Of a stretch of DNA of 64,000 nt, positions 31,923 through 43,225 are shown piece after piece. Below the pieces are notes generated by a model. That model had not been told where the DNA came from. It did not search any database and was given only the letters and a program-made list of their open reading frames with translations. Where the stretch lies: positions 296,252,349-296,316,348 of the forward strand of contig NC_089493.1 in NCBI RefSeq assembly GCF_036850765.1, read 5' to 3'. Source of the DNA: Saccopteryx bilineata. Lineage: Eukaryota; Chordata; Mammalia; Chiroptera; Emballonuridae. Both the position numbers and the translations under genes were made by a program. Within the stretch, counting starts at the first letter, position 1, and the number at the start of each line of letters is the position of its first letter.

Positions 31923-33610
31923 TGCGTGCCCACCGGGGCCCCACGCACTGTCACACCCACCGTTGCGTCAACAACGTCTGATAGAAGGAGATGTGAGCTG
32001 GAGGTTGCAGCCAACGTCTTGCTGTTAAACGCTCTCCCCTCCAGTCGTTGACCTTCCCCGTTGACGGGTGTCCCAGCCACCTGCAGCTTCCTCCTCTGAG
32101 TTCCGCGGGGTCACCCACGGGTTCCTGTCCAGGACCACCTGCTCCCCTCGGCACCAGCTTCTGCCCGGGTCAGCAGTCAACACAGAAGATGCTTCTTTCT
32201 CCCTCCCTGACCTCGAGCCCAGAAGTGTCTCTGCCAACTGAGACAGGAACGGCGTTTGACGCGATTCCCTTGCTCGCGCTGAAGCCTGCCGCGGTGCCGG
32301 CGGGCCGATCCGATCGAGAGAGGACGGGAGAACCCGGCGTGGGAGGGGGCTCTTGCCTTGAGAAGAGGACGGAGGGTGTGGACACGATGAACGGGAAGAC
32401 TGCAGTGGCTTCTGAGGGGGCCGGCGACAGACGGACACTAGCATGTCCGTCTAGCATGCAGAGCGAGGCGGGTGGTTCATCCTGACTGAGTTGTTTGCAA
32501 CGTCCGCTGAGCACTGGACGAAGGACTGACACAAGTCATCCACGTCCTCTCCTCCCAGTCCCGGAGGTCGGCCTGGAGGAGGCGGCATCGTTCAGAGGGG
32601 AACTTGCTCAGAGGAGGAGATGAGATCCCGTATACCCGCCAAGTAGACGTGAAGCAAGTGACGAGGGTGCGTTCGGGAGAGACCACAGAGGTCAGCGGAG
32701 GTCTTGTCCGGGGAAAGGCCAGGAAGGAAGGAAGCCTTGTGGGTGGAACCGTGGGGAGGCGTTTTGTCCTTTGACCTCAAGAGAGGATTTGAACCAGGTG
32801 GTGTTTAGGTGTCCATTAGAGGCTGAACCTGCACGTTCAGCCACGTCTGGCTGCCCGAGGGATGAGACTCTCGCTTTTAAGATAATAACATTATCATGAG
32901 AAAGTGCAAGTGAAATCATTGGTGACGAGAGACAGAGCTGTGTGTGTGGCTCCGTTAGCACTGCCTTGTGGGGACGAAGGCAGCAGGTGCAGACGGGAGG
33001 GGAGACACCTGTGTCACGTGCAAGAGGTACCTTGACCGAACTCGGCAATGGCACGTCCCCCTGCGGTTTCTCCCGCAGACTTTGGTAAAAAAACAAAACA
33101 AAACAATGGGGTGGTGGACAGATCGGGCAGTTGCTTGTTCAGGTTGACTTCCTGTTCCACCCTGGGCACAGACGCCTGGAAGAACGGCCCCTTGGGAACG
33201 GGAAGGCCAGCCCCTGGTGACCTGTGGCTCTGAGTCCTGGGGATGTGTGTCCCAGGTCGTGGCTGACCTGGTATCTGAGATGGATGGCATAGTGTCAGCC
33301 CTTGTCCCTGTACCGTGGGCAGGTGAGCCCAGGGCCACCACCAAGGATTTCGGAAGTCTGCTGCTTAGATGTTTTTCATTCTGCACTGACCACCAGGAGG
33401 TTGGGCATGTCCCAACGGAGTAATGGAAATGGATGAAGGCATCGGAAGTCCTTACTATGGACATCGCTTTATGGATGAAGCAATTGAGGTCCGGAAAGGC
33501 TAAGTCATAATAGAACTGATGTTAGAACCCAAATGTTTCTGACTCTAGTCCTTGTAGCCTCATATGGTGCCTTTTCAAAACTGTAGAGACTGAAGGAGGA
33601 CAATGCAGGT
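31923..33610. other. Unassigned sequence
   Basis: No exon is recognised. A weak MIR-like 'tggatgaagcaattgaggtccggaaaggctaagtc' lies at 33472-33506. Open frames on the minus strand (33-33.5 kb) lack domains. Confidence 0.4.
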
Positions 33611-33618
33611 ATAATGAA

Positions 33619-33970
33619 CCCTGGCCAGTTGGCTCAGTGGTAGAGCGTCAGCCTGGCATGTGGAAGTCCCAGATTCGATTCCCAGCCAGGGCACACAGGA
33701 GAAGCAACCATCTGCTTCTCCACCCCTCCCCCTCTCCTTCCTCTCTATCTCTCTCTTCTCCTCCTGCAACCACGGCTCCTTTGGAGCAAGTTGGCCCAGC
33801 ATGGCTCTACTGCCTGCCTCAGGCACTAGAAATAGCTTGGTTGCTGAGCAACAGCCTTGGATGGGCAGACTATTGCCCCATAAGGGGTTTGCCAAGTAGA
33901 TCCCAGTTGGGGTGTATGCAGGAGTCTGTCTCTCTGCCTTCTTGCTTCTCACTTAAGGGGGAAAAAAAGA
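33619..33970 (+). mobile_element. Rhin-1-like SINE, old copy
   Basis: A box TGGCTCAGTGG is intact and the B box is nearly so (GATTCGATTCC). The body is diverged ('ccttggatgggcagactattgcccc'). Short flanks TATAATGAA / TGTAATGAA suggest the target duplication. Confidence 0.92.
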
Positions 33971-33979
33971 TGTAATGAA

Positions 33980-36020
33980 TTGATTATGGAAAATAGTTAC
34001 AATTTTTCCCTTTTCTGCGTCTTTTTCTCTTGCAAGGTGACCCTGAAGTTCTTCCTGTCTGGAGGCACTTTACTCTGGAACCCGGGCTGGCCTTGTTACC
34101 GCCTGTGTTGGTGTGTCAGCTTTGAGCTCACACCTCCCGGGCTCTTACAGGTTTTCATTCACCTCTTGGAACCCTGTCATTGCCGGGGCGGGGGGTGGGT
34201 GGGGTGGGGAGGACAGCCTGGGTTAACCGGCTGGAGGATGGGAAACCCCGTGGAGCAGGGTTGGTGACCCCAGCTAACTGCAGACGTCTGAGGTCAGCCT
34301 TTGATGGCCCAGCTCAGTGGAAAAGCTCGCTAATCCAGGAAACCGTGCCCAACACCCAGTGTTCACTGCTGCGCACGCCTGGTGTCCTCGGCTTGCTGGT
34401 TACACGGCCCCGTGTGGCAGCAGGTTGCTCACACAGAAAACCCTCTGGAAAGACGCACTATAGAATGCTGGCAGCAGGCTGGTCACGACTCCAGGAACCT
34501 GAAACCCTCCGAGGGCTCTGCACTCAGAGATGGATACAAAAGAAGAGAGAAAAAAAAGATACTCTCTAATTCCATCCGCGAGATGTTGCCCTTGGAGAAA
34601 GAAAAAGGAAACCGACATTCTGTGAGAGGCAGTGGAGAGTCATGGGCGGTTTTGAGGGCGACGCTGTTCACAGCGGAGGGCGGGTGGGGGAGGGAGGGCT
34701 CCGTGTCACTCAGTGACGAAGTGGCAGAGTAGGGGCTCTCGTCCAGGTCGGCTGGACGGCCCAGACCACCTTCTTCTTACTCGACTCTGTTTCCCCTCCA
34801 GTCACGGAGGAAGCTGGCATCCAGCTGGGCCCTGTGCCGACCTTGGGGTTCCCTAGTCGAAGGGAGGGTAGTCTCTCTCCCTGGAGGACGGGGAGGGCAT
34901 GGAAAAGAAGGGGGTTTGGGGGTGTCACGGGACAAAAGTCTATTCAGAGCTCGCTTTCCTTCCAGCCGAGAAACACCGGGTCAGAGGGTTCCAGATGTAG
35001 GTAAGGAATCGTTTTGGATGGCGGTTTCCAATAGTCACTGGGTGCTTGGGACTCCCGCCTTGTTCCGTGTCCTGACCCGGGCTTGGGCTGTGAGCCCTGG
35101 TGATAGATCTTGGGGCTGCTCTTCCTCCGAGTTCTGGACTCGGTTGTGTTCCGGAAGAGGTTCTGGGGGAGGGGTCTAGGGTTCTACGTAGATGCGCCTT
35201 CGGCCGGCGTCTGAACTTCCTGGGCACTTCTGGGTCCTGGACCAGCTAGGGTTTGTGTTTCGTTGGGTTCTGCTGTTGGCTTCAGACCCGAGGGCCTTGG
35301 CTGAAGGGAGACGTGAGAGGGGATGGGGGAGGCAGGTGGGCTCGGGACCACCACCAGGGAGTGGCGTCCCCTCTTAGACAGTCCTCTCCTTTTCCTGCCC
35401 AGCCAGCCCCTCCCGTCTCGTCTCTCAGGAGATCTTTCTCCCTCCCCGTGGAGACGGCCGTCACTCCTTGTCCACCCAGGCGTGGACATATAAAAGCAAG
35501 CTTTGCATGGCGCCTCCAACTTTGGCCGCTGCCCCAAACAGCTGCCCCACGTCCCTGACACTGAGCCGTGGGTGAGTCCTGTGCGACTTGATGTCGCAGG
35601 AGAATTCTGAGGACAGGTTCTGACCGCACGCGGCTCGGGCAGCGCTGCCCGAGAGCCTGTAGCCCCTGGGCTGCAGGAGCCCAGAGTGTCCCTGTGGTCA
35701 CCTTCTGATCGGGCCAAATGCGCCGGGGCTCCGTCTGTGCAGCGTGAGCTGGGCAAACCCAGGGGCTGGGGGTGCTTTCTCGGCTGGGTTGTTTTGGGGG
35801 CGGGCTCCCCATCAGGAAAGTTGGTAGCTGCCCTGTTTCTGCAGGGCCCAGGCCAGTGGGTGGCTGTCTAGCCCTGCTCAGTAAAAAGAGGTAGGACCAG
35901 AAACAGGCTTACAGAGGTAAATGCCTAGATTCTGGGCTGGGGGAGACAGGGTGGACAGGGGTGGGGCCACGGCTGGGAGAAGATGGAGGGGCAGGGAGAT
36001 GGGGGAGGTAACAGTCGCAT
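33980..36020. other. Unassigned sequence with an isolated TATA motif
   Basis: No recognised gene. A consensus TATAAAAG lies at 35489-35496, about 75 bases upstream of a 'gtgggtgagtcctg' stretch that resembles a splice donor (GTGAGT at 35572-35577). This is suggestive but unsupported by any coding exon. Confidence 0.3.
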
Positions 36021-36037
36021 TAGAATGTTAAACACCA

Positions 36038-36430
36038 GCCCTGGCCGGTTGGCTCAGTGGTAGAGCCTCGACCCACCGTGTGGAAGTCCCAGGTTCGATT
36101 CCCGGCCAGGGCACACAGGAGAAGCGCCCATCTGCTTCTCCACCCCTCCCCCTCTCCTTCCTCTCTGTCTCTCTCTTCTCCTCCCACAGCAGAGGCTCCA
36201 TTGGAGCAAAGATGGCCCGGGCGCTGGGGATGGCTCCTTGGCCTCTGCCCCAGGCGCTAGAGTGGCTCTGGTTGCGGCAGAGCGACGCCCCGGAGGGGCA
36301 GAGCATCGCCCCCTGGTGGGCAGAGCATCGCCCCTGGTGGGCGTGCCGGGTGGATCCCGGTCGGGCGCATGCGGGAGTATGTCTGACTGTCTCTCCCTGT
36401 TTCTAGCTTCAGAAAAATACAAAAAAAAAA
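36038..36430 (+). mobile_element. Rhin-1-like SINE, first of a tandem pair
   Basis: Near-consensus young copy with intact A and B boxes and an A-run at 36419-36430. Its flanks ATGTTAAACACCA (36025-36037 and 36431-36443) are identical. It appears to have inserted into the left duplication of the older SINE that follows. Confidence 0.96.
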
Positions 36431-36443
36431 ATGTTAAACACCA

Positions 36444-36812
36444 GCCCTGGCCAGTTGGCTCAGTGGTAGAGCCTCGACCCAGCGTGTGGATGTGCCAGGT
36501 TCGATTCCCGGCGAGGGCACACAGGAGAGGCGCCCATCTGCTTCTCCGCCCCTCCCCCTCTCCTTCCTCTCTGTCTCTCTCTTCCCCTCCCACAGCCAAG
36601 GCTCCATTGGAGCAAAGTTGGCCCGGGCGCTGAGGATGGCTCTGTGGCCTCCACCTCAGGCACTAAGAAGAGCTAGGTTGTTGAGGAATGGAGCAACGCC
36701 CCAGGTGGGCAGAGCATCACCGCCTGGTGGACTTGCCGGGTGGATCCTAGTTGGGGCGCTTGTGGGAGTCTTTCTCTCTGCCTCCTCTCCTCTTACCGAA
36801 TTAAAAAAAAAA
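36444..36812 (+). mobile_element. Rhin-1-like SINE, second of a tandem pair
   Basis: Older subtype ('ggcactaagaagagc'), with the tail 'cgaattaaaaaaaaaa'. The right flank AGAATGCTAAACAGCAG (36813-36829) is a diverged third copy of the target, as expected if this SINE inserted first. Confidence 0.95.
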
Positions 36813-36973
36813 AGAATGCTAAACAGCAGGCTCAGTGGTTGTTGCGTTCTACCTGCCGAGATTCCCAACACTTGACATCCAATTATAACTGTGGGTTCCT
36901 GTAAAACAGCCTGTTAACAGCTGTAAATGATCACCGTGTCGGTGGAGTGGCTGCTGGCTGAGAGGCCAACGCC

Positions 36974-38282
36974 GAGGACTACAGAAGTTGTTAACAAGCA
37001 GTAGTGTCTCTCTGCGTCCTCCTGCTCTGGGAGGTGCATGGACCCTGGAGGAGGACTACAGAAGTTGTCAACAAGCAGTAGTGTCTTTCTGCGTCCTCCT
37101 GCTCTGGGAGGTGCATGGACCCTGGAGGAGGACTACAGAAGTTGTCAACAAGCAGTAGTGTCTCTCTGCGTCCTCCTGCTCTGGGAGGTGCATGGAGCCT
37201 GGAGGAGGACTACAGAAGTTGTCAACAAGCAGTAGTGTCTCTCTGCGTCCTCCTGCTCTGGGAGGTGCATGGAGCCTGGAGGAGGACTACAGAAGTTGTC
37301 AACAAGCAGTAGTGTCTCTCTGCGTCCTCCTGCTCTGGGAGGTGCATGGACCCTGGAGGAGGACTACAGAAGTTGTCAACAAGCAGTAGTGTCTCTCTGC
37401 GTCCTCCTGCTCTGGGAGGTGCATGGAGCCTGGAGGAGGACTACAGAAGTTGTCAACAAGCAGTAGTGTCTCTCTGCGTCCTCCTGCCCTGGGAGGTGCA
37501 TGGAGCCTGGAGGAGGACTACAGAAGTTGTCAACAAGCAGTAGTGTCTCTCTGCGTCCTCCTGCTCTGGGAGGTGCATGGAGCCTGGAGGAGGACTACAG
37601 AAGTTGTCAACAAGCAGTAGTGTCTCTCTGCGTCCTCCTGCTCTGGGAGGTGCATGGACCCTGGAGGAGGACTACAGAAGTTGTCAACAAGCAGTAGTGT
37701 CTCTCTGCGTCCTCCTGCTCTGGGAGGTGCATGGAGCCTGGAGGAGGACTACAGAAGTTGTCAACAAGCAGTAGTGTCTCTCTGCGTCCTCCTGCTCTGG
37801 GAGGTGCATGGAGCCTGGAGGAGGACTACAGAAGTTGTCAACAAGCAGTAGTGTCTCTCTGCGTCCTCCTGCCCTGGGAGGTGCATGGAGCCTGGAGGAG
37901 GACTACAGAAGTTGTCAACAAGCAGTAGTGTCTCTCTGCGTCCTCCTGCTCTGGGAGGTGCATGGAGCCTGGAGGAGGACTACAGAAGTTGTCAACAAGC
38001 AGTAGTGTCTCTCTGCGTCCTCCTGCCCTGGGAGGTGCATGGAGCCTGGAGGAGGACTACAGAAGTTGTCAACAAGCAGTAGTGTCTCTCTGCGTCCTCC
38101 TGCTCTGGGAGGTGCATGGACCCTGGAGGAGGACTACAGAAGTTGTCAACAAGCAGTAGTGTCTCTCTGCGTCCTCCTGCTCTGGGAGGTGCATGGAGCC
38201 TGGAGGAGGACTACAGAAGTTGTCAACAAGCAGTAGTGTCTCTCTGCGTCCTCCTGCCCTGGGAGGTGCATGGACCCTGGAG
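36974..38282. repeat. 77-bp minisatellite, about 17 units
   Basis: Unit starts (ATGGA) fall at 37038 plus multiples of 77, up to 38270. A partial unit precedes at 36974 and the last unit breaks off at 38282. Units differ at two main sites: ACCCTGG/AGCCTGG after the ATGGA start, and CTGCTCTGGG/CTGCCCTGGG. Otherwise they are nearly identical, with one early 'tctttctgcg' change. Because 77 is not a multiple of three, every unit creates the same 65-residue frame; these are not genes. Confidence 0.98.
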
Positions 38283-38874
38283 GAAGGAGCTCGTCTGCCA
38301 ACGGGTCTGGAACGACACGTTCTGCCTCACGTACAGCTCTCTGTGCATGTGACGAGGGGGGGGAAGGCTTCTTTTCCAGGGTCCCTCAAATGTCCAACTG
38401 GTCACCCTCCATAGACAGGTGCCGACGGCTGTGCCCGAGGACCTGCAACACTACACACACACACACACACACACCACACACACATTGTGTGACTCCTGCC
38501 CACATAGACCATTGGACTCAAGGAAACATTCAAAACACATTCCTGAAGAGCTTGCTCCGCCCTTTATCGTCCCAGAGCCAGCGGCCCTTGCCCTCTGTCC
38601 CTTCTCTGGGCCAGCATCACTCAAGGGTCTGTCCCAGGGCTTAGCCTGACGGAGTTTGCTGTCTGTCTGTCTGTCTGTCTGTCTGCACCCGCTTCACCCC
38701 ACGCAGGACTTCCCCAGAGGTTGGCATCCGTCGGTCCTCGCTTTCTCTCTCCAGACTTACAGAGATTTTTTTTTGCTTTTTATTGTCTCAGGGGTATTTG
38801 GAGAGAGAATGGAGGGAAAGTGGGCTCGATTCACCTTCTGAAACAAGAAGCAGGGTGTTACATTTTAAAATTTC
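38283..38874. other. Unassigned sequence with CA and CTGT microsatellites
   Basis: (CA)n at about 38452-38484 with one interruption, and (CTGT)n at 38659-38685. No gene is seen. Confidence 0.6.
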
Positions 38875-38886
38875 GTAAGCTTTTTT

Positions 38887-39247
38887 TTTTTTTTTTTCTG
38901 AAGCTGGAAACGGGGAGAGACAGTCAGACAGACTCCCGCATTCGCCCGACCGGGATCCACCCGGCACGCCCACCAGGGGCAATGCTCTGCCCACCAGGGG
39001 GCGATGCTCTGCCCCTCCGGGGCATCACTCTGCCGCGACCAGAGCCAGAGGAGCCATCCCCAGCGCCCGGGCCATCTTTGCTCCAATGGAGCCTTGGCTG
39101 CGGGAGGGGAAGAGAGAGACAGAGAGGAAGGAGGGGGGAGTGGAGAAGCAAATGGGCGCTTCTCCTGTGTGCCCTGGCCCGGGAATCGAACCTAGGACTC
39201 CTGCACACCAGGCCAACGCTCTACTGCTGAGCCAACTGGCCAGGGCT
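38887..39247 (-). mobile_element. Rhin-1-like SINE
   Basis: Perfect 12-base duplication GTAAGCTTTTTT (38875-38886 and 39248-39259). The B box complement is 'aatcgaaccta'. The body is slightly shortened near 39050, where 'actctagcgcctgaggcagaggcc' is missing compared with the other copies. Confidence 0.95.
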
Positions 39248-39439
39248 GTAAGCTTTTTTCTCCCTTGTTCCATCAAGGAAAAGATATATGTAATATCAGT
39301 GGCGATGTTGCCAAATATGTGATAGATATCATCGCAGTCATCTCCTTGAGGATATCGTGACACAGGGACTGTCATCATCAGCCCTTTTTATAAGGAACGA
39401 AGATACAGAGAGGTCAAGCTCATACAACCCGTAAGTAGG

Positions 39440-40376
39440 TAAAGACAGTCTATTCAGTAAATGGTGCTGGGAATATCAGACAGACCAATACCTGCAGAAA
39501 GATGAAACTAGACCACTCTCACATACTATATCCAATCATAAGCTTAGTAATTTAAAAAAACTTTAAAAGATTTATTTATTCATTTTAGAGAGGGGAGAGA
39601 GAAAGAGAGAGAGAAGGGGGGGAGGAGCAGGAAGCATCAACTTCCATATGTGCCTTGACCAGGCAAGCCCAGGGTTTTAAACCGGCGACCTCAACACAAT
39701 AATAAACTAAATAGATTAAAGAATTAAACGTAAGACTTGAATCCATAAGCCTCTTAGAAGAAAACATAGGCAGTAACATCTGGGACATTACTCTTCACAA
39801 TATTTCTTCTGCTATAGCTCCTCAGGCCGTGAAAACCAAAGGGAGAAAAAAAATAAACCAATGGGACTACATCAAACTAAAAAGTTTTTACACAGCAAAA
39901 TAAAGCAGCAACAAAAACAAAAGAGACAACCTACCGAGTGGGAGAAGGTATTCACCAATGATACATCTGGTAAGGGGTTAAGATCCAAAGTGTGTAAAGA
40001 ACTCCTACTTCTCAACACCAGACAAACAAGCAGTGAAATTAAGAAATGGACAGAGGACCTGAACAGACACTTCTCTATAGAGGACAAACTGACTGACGGC
40101 CAGTGGGCATAGGGAAAGATGCTCAACGTCACTAATTATCAGAGAGATGCAAGTTAAAACCTGCAATGAGACACCACCTCCCACCTGTCAGAATGGCGCT
40201 CATCAACGAATCAGCAATGGTTGTAAGGTGGGAGGGGCAAGGGGGGGTTGAGTGTGAAAAACATGAAGGGAATAAGACGTACAAATTGGTAGTGACAAAA
40301 ACGGTCATGAGGATGTAGAATACAACATAGGGAATATAGTTGATACTATTGTCATAACTATGATACATATGGTGCC
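39440..40376 (+). mobile_element. L1 3' end (ORF2 tail and 3' UTR), split by a SINE
   Basis: 'cagtctattcagtaaatggtgctgggaa', 'gaagaaaacataggcagtaacatc', 'acacagcaaaataaagcagc', 'gggagaaggtattcaccaatg', 'cacttctctatagaggac' and 'tgagacaccacctcccacctgtcagaatggc' follow the end of L1 ORF2. They are followed by 3' UTR text 'ggaataagacgtacaaattggtagtgac...gaatatagttgata'. This part of ORF2 lies after the reverse-transcriptase domain. Frames are broken, so the copy is dead. Confidence 0.9.
39557..39697 (-). mobile_element. VES-type SINE, head-truncated, nested in L1
   Basis: The T-rich tail side, GA-run, 'ggaagcatcaacttccatatgtgccttgacc' and 'ggttttaaaccggcgacctca' are present, but the final A-box region is missing. 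L1 sequence resumes directly afterwards. Confidence 0.85.
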
Positions 40377-41173
40377 CAGGCGGGCCCCCCCCCCCCCGGG
40401 ACTCGGGAGGGTGGGGCTAGTGGATCTCCCACTGGGGGAGACGTGGTGTCAGTGAGTGGCATCTCTCTGGTGCACCGTGCCCACTCTAGCCTGCAGGGGA
40501 CAGGTGGGGGAGAAGTGGCCCCTTGTCCCAGAGCCACACAGCTCAGTGTCTGACACCCCCTGAGTTTGTCCTCAAGAACCCTCCAGGGGAGTCTACGCCA
40601 TGGCCCAGGTAGCTGATTCCTTCACAGAGCTTGAGATGGCCAGGCAGCCAGGAGGGTGAAGCTATCATGTTCCTGCAAGCTGACGTAGTTTGGTGGGGAG
40701 TGCTCTACCCAGGAAAGACGGCATCTGTGGGCAGTCTGGGAGAGGGACCCAGCAAGGGACCCCGCCCACTGTCCCTTCATCCCTTTCCCTGGAGCCACAT
40801 GACCCAGTGTGTTCTTGCACAAGCCCGGTTGCTCCCCGCGGGGGCCGGCAGCGTGCAGTTGCACACAAGGTTTTGTGTCCTGGACCTTTCAGAGGGCACC
40901 GGCGTTGCTGGCGGGCTCCTGTCTCTCCGTGGTGGGCAGAACCCTTGCTGATTCTCACAGCCAGATGGTATGTGGGTGCCTCTTCTCAGCTCTGCTGTTC
41001 CAGGCTGGGGAGCCCAGCATGAGATTGAGAGCCCGCCTTTCCACCCCCCTCCTCGTGTTCTTCAGGGGGCACCTTTGTAGCCCTCTGGATTCTCAGCCAC
41101 TGCACCTGGGTGTGAGGACAGGCTTTTTCTGATCTCTCTGCTCTTCCTTCCAGTCTCAACGTGGCTTCCTCTA
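40377..41173. other. Unassigned sequence
   Basis: Starts with a C-run (40386-40398) next to the L1 end. Open frames of about 100 residues on both strands have no domain. Confidence 0.4.
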
Positions 41174-41183
41174 TAAACCCTCG

Positions 41184-41515
41184 TTTTTGTTTTTGTTTTT
41201 ATAATTTTAAATTTTTTATTTATTTATTTTTACAGTGACAGAGAGAGAGACAGATAGGGACAGACAGACAGGAACGGAGAGAGATGAGAAGCATCAATCA
41301 TCAGTCTCTCGTTGCGACACCTTAGTTGTTCATTGATTGCTCTCTCATATGTGCCTTGACCGTAGGCCTCCAGCAGACCAAGTAACCCCTTCCTTGAATT
41401 GAGCCTTGCTCAAACCAGATGAGCCCGCGCTCAAGCTGGCGACCTCGGGTCTCGAACCTGGGTCTGCCGCATCCCAGTCCAATGCTGTATCCACTGCGCC
41501 ACCACCTGGTCAGGC
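41184..41515 (-). mobile_element. Long bat tRNA-derived SINE
   Basis: Perfect 10-base duplication TAAACCCTCG (41174-41183 and 41516-41525). It shows 'gacagacaggaacggagagagatgagaagcatcaatcatcag', the 'gttcattgattgctctctcatatgtgcc' block, a B box complement 'ggtctcgaacctggg' and the 'cctggtcaggc' end. Confidence 0.94.
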
Positions 41516-41554
41516 TAAACCCTCGGTTTTAAGACTTCTGTTCTTAAAACCAAG

Positions 41555-42165
41555 TTAGTCTTCAGTTGGTTATTCAGGTTGATTGTTCTATAATTTAGTT
41601 GTAACTCCAGTTTGGACCTGGGAGGAGGTGAGTGTAACTTCCACCTGCTCCCCCACCAGCTTGGTGTGCTGTATCGAAGCTGTTGTACTGGTCTGGAAAT
41701 CTTCTATCACCCTGCTCCTGGAGAAAACATTTGGCCCTAGAAAGCTTTAGCTTTTTGGTCTCGGTTTGGATTGCCTCAACTATGACAAATGATTATCGTG
41801 AACTCTTTGGATAGAGTCCATCAGGATAAACTCAAAATATAACCTATTCTAGCTAGAAAAGAAAAGATAAAAGTTCCACAACTTCCCAAATCACTGTCCC
41901 GTATTTCAAAACGGAAGGAAGGTCTCATTGTTAGTATAGGAGAGGATTTTAGGTAGTCTATTGAAGGGTGTGGGGGGAGGAGAGGGAGGGGGTTGAGGGA
42001 GGGGCGGGGCACAAAGAAAACCAGTTAGAAGGTGACGGAAGACAATTGGACTTTGGGTGATGGGAATGCAGCATAATCAAATGTCAAAATAACCTAGAGA
42101 TGTTTTCTCTGAACATATGTACCCTGATTTATCAATGTCACCCCATTAAAATTAATAAAACATTT
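41555..42165. mobile_element. L1-related fragments (inverted 5' part and forward 3' end)
   Basis: 41555-41695, read on the minus strand, resembles the start of a mammalian L1 ('gtggaagttacactcacctcctcccagg...'). 42010-42165, read on the plus strand, is an L1 3' end ('gacggaagacaattggactttgggtgatggg', 'gaacatatgtaccctgatttatcaatgtcaccccattaaaattaataaaa'). The arrangement could be one 5'-inverted insertion or two separate relics. The middle is not assigned. Confidence 0.5.
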
Positions 42166-43194
42166 TTTTTCATGTTTGTTAGGGTCTGAGGGATCCAATA
42201 AAAGACTAGTATTCTTTTCCTCTGAATTCTGAACCCACTGAGGAACAGACGAAAGCACAGGCAGGTGGGAGGCTGCAGTGGCCTTCTCTCCACGGCTCAG
42301 ATGAGACCTGGTGTGTTAGTGTCCTCTCTACCTCATCCTCTCCCTGACACTCTGGGCAGCCCACCCGAGGGAATGTGTGAGTCTGAGAAACAGACTCCTC
42401 TACCCTGATCACTGCCTGAGTCCAGGCTGCGAGGAGAGGGGAGGAGAAAGAGACGGGAACTATGATGTTTGATAAATTAGCTTTAGCCAACCAGGAAATG
42501 TGGACCAATGACTGCACCCACCCACCCACCAGGGAAAATGTTCACCACCTTTGGGAAGAGGAGAGAGGGTAGACAAGAGTCTCAGAGTGTTCTGTGACAG
42601 CCCCTTGTCTTCGGAGCCAAAGGACTGGGGCAGAGACACCGCCTCCCAGCAGTCGTTAGGCCTTCGTATCTTAATCAGGGTAAGTGAGACTGGTTTTCCA
42701 CGTGTGACAGAAACATAAGGTTTCCTTTCAAAATAAATGTAAGTAAATAGGAAGGAATTGATGAAGAGGAAAAGATTAAGGTAACAATAGCGCAGGGGGT
42801 ATGGGGATCTGACCGAAATGAGAAGGATGATGCTCCAATGTCTAAAGTTTGGGAAATGCTGGTCCCTGAAATCTCAGCGCCACATTGAACCTTCACAAAC
42901 ATCAGGGTCTCTCGTCCTAAGGTGCTCTGTGAGGACAGCAGCTTTGGTGGACTTATCTGACCCTTGATCATGGCTTGACTCGGTTTCACCCAATAGAGAA
43001 TGGTTAGAATGAATCACCTAAGGCCCTCGATATATCATTGGCTTTGACTTCATATATATATATATATAAATCATGTATGGGTCTAGTCATATGATCTTAA
43101 TCATATTGATCCAAGGTCTTCAATTCCCTCTCTCTCCTTCGCTCACTTCTCTAAATTCACTGTGAGAATCAGAGTGGGTAGGGTAGCAAATTTC

Positions 43195-43225
<31 letters not shown>

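Noticed and set aside
30756..32080. 346- and 423-residue antisense proteins
   Set aside because: Their sequence is just the 24/23-bp minisatellite, with no signal peptide, domain or splice signals.
37038..38414. About 16 identical 65-residue proteins in a row
   Set aside because: Each is the same frame restarted by every 77-bp repeat unit; the unit length is not a multiple of three, so there is no continuous product.
39440..40376. Functional L1
   Set aside because: Only the extreme 3' part of ORF2 and the 3' UTR remain, with stops and a nested SINE.
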